Shown here: positions 58,172 to 64,000 of the stretch, piece after piece
How the letters are laid out: every line of letters begins with the position of its first letter
Numbering within the stretch: position 1 is the stretch's first letter
Assembly: GCF_021728415.1 (NCBI RefSeq)
Contig: NZ_JAKKDV010000002.1
Location: 702,195-766,194, forward strand
DNA length: 64,000 nucleotides
Direction of reading: 5' to 3'
DNA from: Flaviramulus multivorans
GTDB lineage: Bacteria; Bacteroidota; Bacteroidia; Flavobacteriales; Flavobacteriaceae
Notes under the pieces: generated by a model
Told to the model about the DNA's origin: nothing
Databases searched by the model: none
What the model saw: the letters and a program-made list of their open reading frames with translations, nothing else
Translations under genes and position numbers: made by a program

Positions 58172-59155
58172 CTACTCTATTACTATTTTTCTAGTGCTGC
58201 TTCCACCATTTTCAGCATTCACTTTTAAAAGGTACAAGCCATTTGAAATATCAGAAACATCCACCTTATTGTTTTTTAATTGCGAATCAGACATAACTTT
58301 TTGCCCTAAAAGGCTGTAAATTTCAACTGAAGCAATCTTTATGTTTTTAGATTCTATTGTTATAAAATTGTTTACAGGATTTGGATAAATTTTAAGGTTT
58401 GAAGCGAATACATCTTCAACTGAAGCAGTTGCATCCTCAACGAGCGAAAAATTATCATAAAACACCTCAGTATTACCATCAATAGAATTTAATGATCTAA
58501 CATAAACTACTGCAAACGTGTTTGAAGCAGTAAAAGATAATGTACTATTAGTAAATACGTCGCCAACAGCATCATAGTCATTTGTAATACTTAAAAATGC
58601 ATCTACACTCGCATCAGCAGCACCATTAGTATCTATACCATTCTCATCAGTTATTTCAGTATTTAAAATATATACTTCTGAAGGAGTTCCCATTGCTTCA
58701 GAGCGCGAATCAACAGAAAAAGTATAATCATTACCAATAGTAAGCCCCAAAACTTTCTGATATAAACGGCGAGAACTTCCAGTTATAACCGGATTTCCAT
58801 CGTCGTACAATTTAACTCCTCTTGTTCCCCCGGCTCCACCACTAGTGGATCCTGGCTGCTCATCTAAAGTACCTGGCATGCCAAGATATTTAATTTCTAA
58901 AGCATCTTCTAAAGCGTCATTATCCCAAATAGGTTGATATGGACTAGGTACTGTAGCACCGGTATTATCCTGAATGTCATTATTAGGAGTCATATCGTAG
59001 GCATCTGCATTATCTCCTGTATTAAATGTCCAGTCATCACAGGTACCATTTAACATTAGATTTTGACTCCATCCGTAGTTAAAACATAGACAGAACATTA
59101 AAAGGCTGCCAAATATGCAATATTGGCTTTTTGCAAAAAGTAAAGTTTTTTTCAT
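58172..59155 (-). CDS. Type IX-secreted protein, putative alginate-binding
   Basis: A signal peptide, a 200-residue beta-rich domain (LMLNGTCDDWTFNTGDNAD at the start, DGNTEVFYDNFSLVED at the end) resembling a carbohydrate-binding module, and a Por-secretion C-terminal sorting domain (LKIYPNPVNNFITIES, LLGQKVMS, ISNGLYLLKV, KIVIE). The sorting domain directs export and surface attachment by the type IX system. No catalytic motif is seen. It has the same promoter and tandem operators as susC, which ties it to alginate use. Confidence 0.85.
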   Translation of the reverse strand: MKKTLLFAKSQYCIFGSLLMFCLCFNYGWSQNLMLNGTCDDWTFNTGDNADAYDMTPNNDIQDNTGATVPSPYQPIWDNDALEDALEIKYLGMPGTLDEQPGSTSGGAGGTRGVKLYDDGNPVITGSSRRLYQKVLGLTIGNDYTFSVDSRSEAMGTPSEVYILNTEITDENGIDTNGAADASVDAFLSITNDYDAVGDVFTNSTLSFTASNTFAVVYVRSLNSIDGNTEVFYDNFSLVEDATASVEDVFASNLKIYPNPVNNFITIESKNIKIASVEIYSLLGQKVMSDSQLKNNKVDVSDISNGLYLLKVNAENGGSSTRKIVIE

Positions 59156-59218
59156 AATAAATTAGTTTAAGTTAAAAAAAGACTCCAGAACTTTTTGGCT
59201 AAGTACTATTTAGATTTA

Positions 59219-59256
59219 GTGGTAAACCAAACTGGTAAACCAATTTAGTTTTACCA
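59219..59256. promoter_or_regulatory. Tandem GntR-type operators upstream of the type IX-secreted protein gene
   Basis: GTGGTAAACCAA (59219), CTGGTAAACCAA (59232) and a degenerate TTAGTTTTACCA (59245) repeat every 13 bp, just as at susC. Confidence 0.75.
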
Positions 59257-59285
59257 AATATAATGATATTTTTGTACTGTGCAAA
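59255..59285 (-). promoter_or_regulatory. Promoter of the type IX-secreted protein gene
   Basis: TTTG (59282-59285), 19 nt, TATATTTG (59255-59262) on the minus strand, identical in form to the susC and PL6-PL17 promoters. Confidence 0.8.
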
Positions 59286-59516
59286 TTATTTTAACATAAA
59301 GTATTGTTGAGTAACTTAAATTTAAAAAATAAATAGATCCAAATAATCTATTATATAAAGATAAATTATCTATTAAATAGAAAAGACTCACAACATAAAA
59401 TACTTTAAATTTGTTTGTTTTAAAGAATTGCAATGATTAAAAATTATCATAATCTATTGATATACAATTAATTAAAAAATATTATATTTGGTAATTAATT
59501 TAAATTTATATACATC

Positions 59517-59744
59517 ATGGGAACATCAAGTACACAAACTAAAATTAGGCTACATGATGCCATTGTTGGTATACTTTATTTATTAAGTGTTATTTTAGCC
59601 TATACCATAAATATACAATGGTTATATATGGCTGGCGCTGTCGCCATTTTACAAATTATAAGTCCGGTTACTAAGTTTTGTCCCGTTTATTTCATTTTGA
59701 ATAAAATAATGCCAGATTCTGAACCAATTCAGAATGGTAAATAG
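59517..59744 (+). CDS. DUF2892 (YgaP-like) membrane protein
   Basis: A 75-residue protein with two membrane segments (IVGILYLLSVILAYTINI and WLYMAGAVAILQIISPV) and the CPVYFILNK ending typical of DUF2892 inner-membrane proteins. Function unknown. It is the last chromosomal gene before the tRNA-Met fragment that marks the island. Confidence 0.85.
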   Translation: MGTSSTQTKIRLHDAIVGILYLLSVILAYTINIQWLYMAGAVAILQIISPVTKFCPVYFILNKIMPDSEPIQNGK

Positions 59745-59814
59745 ATTTTAACGAGCAAATAAAATAAGAATAGGCAAATAGTAATTGATATTATAATTAT
59801 GAAAAGAGAGTCCT

Positions 59815-59853
59815 AAAAAAAAAAGACACTTTAAAATAAAGTGTCTTTTTTTT
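59815..59853. terminator. Terminator, originally of the disrupted tRNA-Met gene
   Basis: AAAAGACACTTTA and TAAAGTGTCTTTT with long A and T tracts on both sides. It abuts the 3' end of the minus-strand tRNA fragment and so looks like that gene's native terminator. Confidence 0.85.
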
Positions 59854-59855
59854 AG

Positions 59856-59899
59856 TAGCGGGAACTGGACTCGAACCAGTGACCTTCGGGTTATGAGCT
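59856..59899 (-). pseudogene. tRNA-Met(CAT) 3' fragment, left attachment site of an island
   Basis: On the minus strand the sequence runs from the anticodon loop (CTCATAA) through the 3' anticodon stem (CCCGA), the T arm (CTGGTTCGAGTCCAG) to the acceptor end (CCCGCTA). Beyond the anticodon loop, the expected partner bases of the stem, D arm and 5' acceptor are missing and unrelated sequence begins. This is what integration at a tRNA 3' end leaves behind; the full tRNA should lie at the other end of the island. Confidence 0.85.
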
Positions 59900-60297
59900 C
59901 TGTGTTGGCATTTTTTTAAACACATTTACTGGGCTCACAAGCCATAAAATTATAAAATCGTATGCAAAAACGTATGCAGTTTGAAGTTTTCTGATTATTA
60001 ATAATATTCTAAGCAATTTAATATTTTTAAACCGATATTCAAAAGTATATTTTTGATATAATTTAATGTCATGCTAAATCAAAAGTTAATTACTTTGAGT
60101 TACAATAGTAACCAAAAACAATACTCAATCGAATTGTTATTTTGGCTAGATTACTTTACTTCTGTAACTGTTTTTAATATAGTACGTTACGGTTGTAAAG
60201 TTTTATATATAATTAAAACCATTTTTGGCCATATTCGTAAAAATTTTGAACCTGTCAATCCATATTTTTTTAACCCAACTAATTTCTAGAGAAATTC
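59900..60297. other. 398-bp region without a supported gene
   Basis: Lies between the attachment site and the zinc-ribbon gene. Its only structure is the pair of CGTATGCA repeats at 59959-59978. A 72-codon + frame (60071-60289) has no family resemblance or promoter and is not called. Confidence 0.55.
59959..59978 (+). repeat. Direct CGTATGCA repeats near the attachment site
   Basis: Two copies of CGTATGCA start 12 bp apart (59959 and 59971), within 80 bp of the tRNA fragment. Short direct repeats at such a place are often arm-type binding sites of a tyrosine integrase. GTATGCAA also occurs at the first cassette core (61966). Confidence 0.5.
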
Positions 60298-60678
60298 TTA
60301 TTCTTTTTCCATATAATCTTGCCATTGCACCAATATATATTTTTCCTTAGTGCCTTCACGTTTTTTCAAATACCCGTATTCATAAACGAACAGGTATACA
60401 TCCCCTTTTGTGTTCTTCCAAAAGTGTGTGAAAAAATTTGGGCTAAATCCAAGCTCTATAATGGTCTCTGATCTTACCGTTGCTTTACCAGCCTTATTAT
60501 ATTGTTTTAGAATTTTTCTGTTTAACTTGAGTTGGTTATCTACTTTATTGTAAAACCTTGGAGTTTCTTCTAAAGATTTTCGGTAGTGATAAGAGCTCTT
60601 ACAATGAACATCGCAAAATCTTTTATCTGACCTTCCTTGTAGTACTTTATTACAGCATAAACATGTATTTAATTTCAT
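60298..60678 (-). CDS. Zinc-ribbon protein associated with the recombinase
   Basis: A 126-residue protein with an N-terminal zinc ribbon (CLCCNKVLQGRSDKRFCDVHC: Cys6/Cys9 and Cys22/Cys26), a basic helical region and a Lys/Tyr-rich C-terminus. I do not know its function. DNA binding is plausible from its charge and metal site. It is divergent from the recombinase, sharing a 90-bp region with an inverted repeat, so the pair may be co-regulated or act together. Confidence 0.75.
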   Translation of the reverse strand: MKLNTCLCCNKVLQGRSDKRFCDVHCKSSYHYRKSLEETPRFYNKVDNQLKLNRKILKQYNKAGKATVRSETIIELGFSPNFFTHFWKNTKGDVYLFVYEYGYLKKREGTKEKYILVQWQDYMEKE

Positions 60679-60698
60679 AATTCATTTATTACTAGTGC

Positions 60699-60723
60699 AT
60701 TATACGTATACTATTCGTATAAT
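60699..60723. promoter_or_regulatory. Inverted repeat in the divergent region
   Basis: ATTATACG and CGTATAAT are perfect 8-bp inverted arms with a 9-nt spacer, centred between the zinc-ribbon and recombinase genes. Likely an operator for one of the two products. Confidence 0.6.
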
Positions 60724-60768
60724 ATACTACTAAATAAACTCATTTAGCTATCTTGTATAAAAAATCTT

Positions 60769-61899
60769 ATGCAGAATAGTAAACATATAACTTTAAAGCA
60801 TCTTTTAATTGACAACCAGAAGTGCATTGGATTGCAATATTATTCTGATAGAGCCATTGATCTAATAGTAAAAGGGCTTAACGGCATAAATTGGAGCAAA
60901 GAGTTTAGCATGTACTACCTTCCAAATAATAAGTTTAATTTGGATAACATATTTAACATTTTTAGAGGTATCGCCTGGATTGACTCTAAATACTTTTTTC
61001 AGCAAACCAAATCTAAGCAACTCAACGAAACTTTTGACGTAGATTGGTTTAGAAAAAGAAAAAGAGCATCAAATTTCAGATTCTGTCCAGAAAGTTATCT
61101 TCAAAAATTAGAATTAAAGAAATATGCCAATAATACTGTTCGATCTTATGTTAGCTGCTTCGAAGATTTTATAAATTATTATCATGATAAGGTCATTGAT
61201 AATTTGAATGAAAACGATATTCGTGGCTACATACAGTTTTTGATACATGCTGATCGTTCTAAATCTTACATCAACCAATCTATTAATAGCATAAAGTTTT
61301 ATTATGAAATTGTTCTTGGCATGCCCAATAGGTTTTACGCTATTGAACGCCCAAGAAAGGACAAGAAACTCCCTGTGGTGCTATCAAAGGAAAATGTACG
61401 CAAGCTTATAGATAGCACAAATAACTTAAAACACCGTTGTATTGTTAGTTTATTATATTCTGCTGGATTAAGAAGAAGTGAACTATTAAATCTTAAAATC
61501 ACTGATATTGATAGCTCAAGAATGCTAATTCATGTTAAGGATGCAAAAGGGAACAAGGACCGTTACACCTTACTAGCAAAAACTGTTTTAGAAGATCTAA
61601 GACTTTACTTCAGACAATGGAAGCCTAGTTCTTATTTATTTGAAAGTCCAAATAGAGAAAAATACAGTGCCAATAGTGTTGGAAAGATAGTTGCAAATGC
61701 TGCTTTAAAAGCAGGTATCAATAAATCTGTTTCACCACACGTACTTAGGCATAGTTTTGCAACTCATTTACTTGAAAACGGAACAGATTTGAGGTACATT
61801 CAACTACTTTTGGGACATAGTTCTACTAAAACTACTGAAATTTATACGCACGTTGCCAAAAGCAGTTTCGATTCTATTAAAAACCCATTGGATTTGTAA
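60769..61899 (+). CDS. Tyrosine recombinase (XerC/D- or integron-like) of the cassette array
   Basis: A 376-aa tyrosine recombinase. An unusual N-terminal extension of about 85 residues precedes the core-binding SAM-like domain (105-190) and catalytic domain. Catalytic residues are complete: Arg235 (GLRRSE), Lys in KDAKGNKDR, His324 and Arg327 (PHVLRHSF), His350 (LLGHSS) and Tyr359 (IYTHV). The IntI-specific insert of roughly 16 residues before the HxxR box is absent. It reads in the same direction as the cassettes that start 65 nt after its stop. Confidence 0.93.
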   Translation: MQNSKHITLKHLLIDNQKCIGLQYYSDRAIDLIVKGLNGINWSKEFSMYYLPNNKFNLDNIFNIFRGIAWIDSKYFFQQTKSKQLNETFDVDWFRKRKRASNFRFCPESYLQKLELKKYANNTVRSYVSCFEDFINYYHDKVIDNLNENDIRGYIQFLIHADRSKSYINQSINSIKFYYEIVLGMPNRFYAIERPRKDKKLPVVLSKENVRKLIDSTNNLKHRCIVSLLYSAGLRRSELLNLKITDIDSSRMLIHVKDAKGNKDRYTLLAKTVLEDLRLYFRQWKPSSYLFESPNREKYSANSVGKIVANAALKAGINKSVSPHVLRHSFATHLLENGTDLRYIQLLLGHSSTKTTEIYTHVAKSSFDSIKNPLDL

Positions 61900-61917
61900 G
61901 TTTTTATGTATATTTGA

Positions 61918-61971
61918 GTGTATATATAATGGGGGTATATACACCAGTAAACATATCCCTACGTTGTATGC
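61918..61971. other. Candidate attI-like site at the head of the array
   Basis: GTGTATATA and TATATACAC form a 9-bp inverted repeat (61918-61944), followed by CATATCCCTAC and the core GTTGTATGC (61963-61971). It lies where an integron attI would be: between recombinase and first cassette, ending in the insertion core. Confidence 0.55.
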
Positions 61972-61987
61972 AAGCCGAAAAAAGTAA

Positions 61988-62530
61988 ATGAGATTATCGA
62001 AAATATTCAGGAAAGGAAAAAAAACAACTTTTAAATGTAAATGTTGCGGAACTGAATATGATGAAATTCCTTTGTGTTTTGGTTCTGAATTTCCCGACTA
62101 TTACTACTCTATTCCGCCAAATGAAATTGAAAAACGTGTAGAACTTGAAAAAAGTTTATGTGTAGTTGACAAAACTCATTTCTTTCATAGAGGACGAGTA
62201 ACAATTCCTATTTTGGATTTTGACAAGGACTTATATTTTGACATTTGGACTTCGATTAGCCCAGAAAATTTTGAAATTAGAATGGACTGCTGGGAAAGTC
62301 CAAATCGTAAAGACTTTGGACCTTATTTTGGTTGGTTACAAAACCAAATTCCGACCTATGAGAATACAATCAACATTAAATCAATTGCGATTGAACAAGA
62401 CGCAGGAACTATTCCTGAAATTGAAATTACGGAAGAGAATCACCAATTAGAAATTGACCAAAAAAACGGAATAACATATAGAAAAGCGATGGAAATTGTA
62501 CAGTATGCTCTTAAATCGCAACACCTATAA
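61988..62530 (+). CDS. Cassette 1: DUF2199 protein
   Basis: A 180-residue protein with an N-terminal CKCCGTEYDEIPLCFG zinc-type motif, RGRVTIPILDFDKDLYFDIWTSIS, PYFGWLQNQIPTYENT and a closing EENHQLEIDQKNGITY. These are the DUF2199 blocks. Members are cytoplasmic proteins of unknown role, sometimes near toxin or polymorphic systems. It is the only gene between the first core site and attC1, and starts 17 nt after the core. Confidence 0.88.
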   Translation: MRLSKIFRKGKKTTFKCKCCGTEYDEIPLCFGSEFPDYYYSIPPNEIEKRVELEKSLCVVDKTHFFHRGRVTIPILDFDKDLYFDIWTSISPENFEIRMDCWESPNRKDFGPYFGWLQNQIPTYENTINIKSIAIEQDAGTIPEIEITEENHQLEIDQKNGITYRKAMEIVQYALKSQHL

Positions 62531-62541
62531 AAATAAGGCCA

Positions 62542-62667
62542 GCATACAACAACGCGTATAGCTCATACCTTCGCCAAACACAAAAATTCATTACTTTTAG
62601 TTTAATTAATTTTCGTGTTACTCACTCATGCTCATAAAAGGCACGAGCCATACACGAACACGTTGGC
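62542..62667 (+). repeat. attC-like recombination site 1
   Basis: It begins GCATACAAC, the exact reverse complement of the core that opens cassette 1 (GTTGTATGC), and ends GTTGGC, the start of cassette 2. The arms CGTATAGCTCATACCTT and AAAAGGCACGAGCCATACACG pair over about 17 bp with mostly G-T-type mismatches. An inner pair AACACAAAAATT/AATTTTCGTGTT extends the fold. Length 126 bp. Confidence 0.8.
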
Positions 62668-62691
62668 AACAATTACGAATCACACTCAAAA

Positions 62692-63156
62692 ATGAAAAAT
62701 TGGAATAAAATTGGAAAAATAAAAAGTTTAGTGATTGTTATACTTTGTGTTTTATCATTAACACTTCTAAATTTTAATGGAGAAACTGAATCAAAAAATG
62801 ACTTTCACATCGTGACTATTATTCTGACTTTTTTATTCTTTGCTCTATTCCTTCCCTTAATCTCAAAATTTTGGAGTTTATTAGGATTCGAATTTGAAAA
62901 ACCGCATTGGAATGAAAATCCTATTACTTTTAAATTCTCAAAGAGTTTTAATTTTTTTCAATTTATTGCTTTTTGGTGGATAAGTTCGGGACTTGTAAAT
63001 GTTTTAGTTATCGGAGTTTTTAATCAAACGTTTGATGGAGAAAGAGCGAATTTATTTGTTGGGGGAATTAGTATTTTAATCGGAATAAAATTAAGCTTGA
63101 AATGGCTGAATAAAAGTGGAAACGGAAAAGAAAAAACTGTAGCCAACAATGTATAA
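62692..63156 (+). CDS. Cassette 2: membrane protein of unknown function
   Basis: A 154-residue protein with about four hydrophobic helices (residues 10-26, 40-62, 84-110 and 122-138). I recognise no family. Its last codons and stop lie inside attC2, as is common for cassette genes. No promoter is obvious, so expression may come from upstream. Confidence 0.7.
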   Translation: MKNWNKIGKIKSLVIVILCVLSLTLLNFNGETESKNDFHIVTIILTFLFFALFLPLISKFWSLLGFEFEKPHWNENPITFKFSKSFNFFQFIAFWWISSGLVNVLVIGVFNQTFDGERANLFVGGISILIGIKLSLKWLNKSGNGKEKTVANNV

Positions 63157-63271
63157 AAATAATGCTAAATTAGTTGCTTAATCTAAGGTTAGTGCACTTT
63201 TGTTACGTCTGATTTTCCTGCGGAAAATCCTCGCACACAAAAACGCACTATTCTTATACGTAAACGTTGGC
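63142..63271 (+). repeat. attC-like recombination site 2
   Basis: It starts GCCAAC (complement of GTTGGC that opens cassette 2) and ends GTTGGC, opening cassette 3. The outer arms GTATAAAAATAATGC and GCACTATTCTTATAC pair at 13 of 15 positions, the two mismatches being G-T type. The centre has a perfect GATTTTCC-TGC-GGAAAATC hairpin. Length 130 bp. Confidence 0.8.
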
Positions 63272-63275
63272 GTGC

Positions 63276-63707
63276 ATGTCGAAAATGAAAAAGCCAGGAG
63301 ATAAAATATCAGCAATTGACTTAAAATCGAGTTGGGAAGACATACTCTCAACATTTGATTTGCTGATTGAGAATGGACATAAACTACGTCCAATAAGGTT
63401 CCTAATTAGGCATATAATTGAAAAAGGTTATTCAAACGACCTATATGCAGGCAGCTCTCTTTGGTCGCTATTGATTTCTCTGCCAAAGGATATGACAATT
63501 GACTTTTCCAAAACACTAAGAGTAGAAATTGACCAACTGACTTCTACAGTTTCATTTGTTTATCACAGTCAACTACCAAGACGAGAAACGCCTGAATGGA
63601 AAGAAGAATGTCAATTAACTGAAATTGTTGACACTTTTGACTACTTCATTGAAAACCAAAAGGATTGGAAAAAAATAAAAAACACGACACGCCAACAAGG
63701 TGTATAG
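63276..63707 (+). CDS. Cassette 3: unknown soluble protein
   Basis: A 143-residue, mostly hydrophilic and helical protein starting MSKMKKPGDK. A start three codons later is also possible. I recognise no family. Its stop codon (TAG) lies inside attC3, so the last residues are encoded by the recombination site. It is the sole gene of its cassette, 5 nt from the core. Confidence 0.65.
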   Translation: MSKMKKPGDKISAIDLKSSWEDILSTFDLLIENGHKLRPIRFLIRHIIEKGYSNDLYAGSSLWSLLISLPKDMTIDFSKTLRVEIDQLTSTVSFVYHSQLPRRETPEWKEECQLTEIVDTFDYFIENQKDWKKIKNTTRQQGV

Positions 63708-63885
63708 CCAATAGGGCAATTAGAGATAAATTGAAAGTCCTGTTCTTTAAGCAGGCAACGCCAAAACAAAGTTTTGACGTTTAACAAAAAGAAAAAAAAG
63801 TAAAAACGTTTGTTTTGGCTTAGTGGTAAAACCGAAAGTAAAGTGCTTCGAATCTGCCCTACTGTCCATACACAGAACGTTGTAG
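63691..63885 (+). repeat. attC-like recombination site 3
   Basis: It starts GCCAAC, preceded by CAC so that CACGCCAAC is the reverse complement of cassette 3's start GTTGGCGTG, and ends GTTGTAG, opening cassette 4. Outer arms GTGTATAG...TAGGGCA and TGCCCTA...CATACAC pair. An inner perfect 11-bp pair is GCCAAAACAAA (63760-63770) and TTTGTTTTGGC (63809-63819). At 195 bp it is the longest site. Confidence 0.8.
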
Positions 63886-63906
63886 CACATTTGAGAAACG
63901 AACTAG

Positions 63907-64000
63907 ATGATACAAGCAATACTTGAATTATTAGCATACTTTAAACTATTTCACGAAGATGATAAACATCAAAAACGAGTAACAAAGAAAGAACAAGAAG
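63907..64000 (+). CDS. Cassette 4: start of an unknown gene, truncated by the window edge
   Basis: An open frame starts MIQAILELLAYFKLFHEDD 21 nt after the core of attC3 and runs past the end. Too short to assign. Its position repeats the pattern of the earlier cassettes. Confidence 0.5.
   Translation, partial: MIQAILELLAYFKLFHEDDKHQKRVTKKEQE

Larger units (their letters stand above)
59156..59516. other. 361-bp region between divergent genes
   Basis: The left part holds the operators and promoter of the gene at 58172-59155. The middle (59290-59470) is very AT-rich with no convincing gene. TATATTTG at 59483-59490 is a possible -7 for the DUF2892 gene, without a well-placed -33. Confidence 0.55.
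59900..64000. mobile_element. Integrative island with recombinase and cassette array, open to the right
   Basis: The left edge is the tRNA-Met fragment. It then holds about 400 bp without a supported gene, a zinc-ribbon gene, a tyrosine recombinase and at least four cassettes. The right end is outside the window. Whether this recombinase moves the island, the cassettes, or both cannot be told from sequence alone. Confidence 0.75.

Noticed and set aside
59251..59433. A 60-codon minus-strand frame upstream of the type IX-secreted protein gene
   Set aside because: It overlaps the promoter and operators and has no conserved features.
59856..59899. Intact tRNA-Met gene
   Set aside because: The bases beyond the anticodon loop do not pair with the 3' stem and no D arm or 5' acceptor is present.
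60071..60289. A 72-codon + strand frame between the tRNA fragment and the zinc-ribbon gene
   Set aside because: No family resemblance, no promoter or ribosome site, odd composition for a membrane or soluble protein. Likely chance in AT-rich DNA.
60769..61899. Calling the recombinase a true IntI integron integrase
   Set aside because: The IntI-specific insert before the HxxR box is not visible, so only a tyrosine recombinase linked to the array is claimed.
61918..64000. CRISPR array
   Set aside because: The repeated sites are long imperfect palindromes around genes, with no short identical repeats and spacers. No cas gene is present.

Overview
The window is low-GC DNA (roughly one third G+C) from a marine, alginate-degrading member of the Flavobacteriaceae (Bacteroidota). 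The evidence is SusC/SusD outer-membrane genes, a type IX secretion C-terminal domain, promoters of the Bacteroidota type (TTTG, 19 nt, TAnnTTTG) and flavobacterial families such as GSCFA, DUF4136, DUF5522 and DUF4230.

Positions 1-33400 are mostly core chromosome: a truncated pruA, lipB, lysS, hemL, alaS, der, era, a cell-wall glucosaminidase with LysM, an M23 peptidase, a LemA/TPM cluster, an aromatic amino-acid hydroxylase, a TPR histidine kinase with its LuxR-type regulator, and several lipoproteins and membrane proteins of unknown role. Three small genes lie here that are easy to miss or mis-start: a Pmp3/YqaE protein, a DUF5522 protein, and lipB, which starts slightly inside its longest frame.

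Positions 33500-59200 hold a complete alginate utilisation locus. Secreted and surface lyases (two PL6, one PL17, one further heparinase II/III-fold lyase, one PL7) cut alginate. SusC/SusD and a PKD surface protein bind and import oligomers. KdgF opens the unsaturated monomer, an MFS carrier moves uronate across the inner membrane, an SDR reduces DEH to KDG, KDG kinase and KDPG aldolase produce pyruvate and glyceraldehyde-3-phosphate, and a PPi-type phosphofructokinase sits in the same operon. Two regulators are encoded. A LacI protein has two CG-centred palindromes in the kdgK/lacI divergent region. A GntR/FCD protein is the likely ligand of tandem TGGTTTACCA operators found at three promoters (susC, a PL6-PL17 operon, and a type IX-secreted protein gene), all with the same -33/-7 geometry. 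Two further leader features appear undescribed: a roughly 66-bp element placed exactly 26 nt upstream of three alginate genes, and a hairpin with a TGCACG loop followed by AGGAGGG upstream of both susC and the MFS gene.

From 59856 to the right edge the DNA is a mobile island. A 3' fragment of tRNA-Met next to its old terminator marks the left attachment site. It is followed by a zinc-ribbon protein, a divergent tyrosine recombinase, and then an array of single-gene cassettes all on the + strand. Each complete cassette begins with a GTT core and ends with the complement of its own start, inside a 126-195 bp imperfect palindrome. This is the organisation of integron cassettes with attC sites, but the recombinase shows no IntI-specific insert. 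The array runs off the window and is the most striking feature in it.
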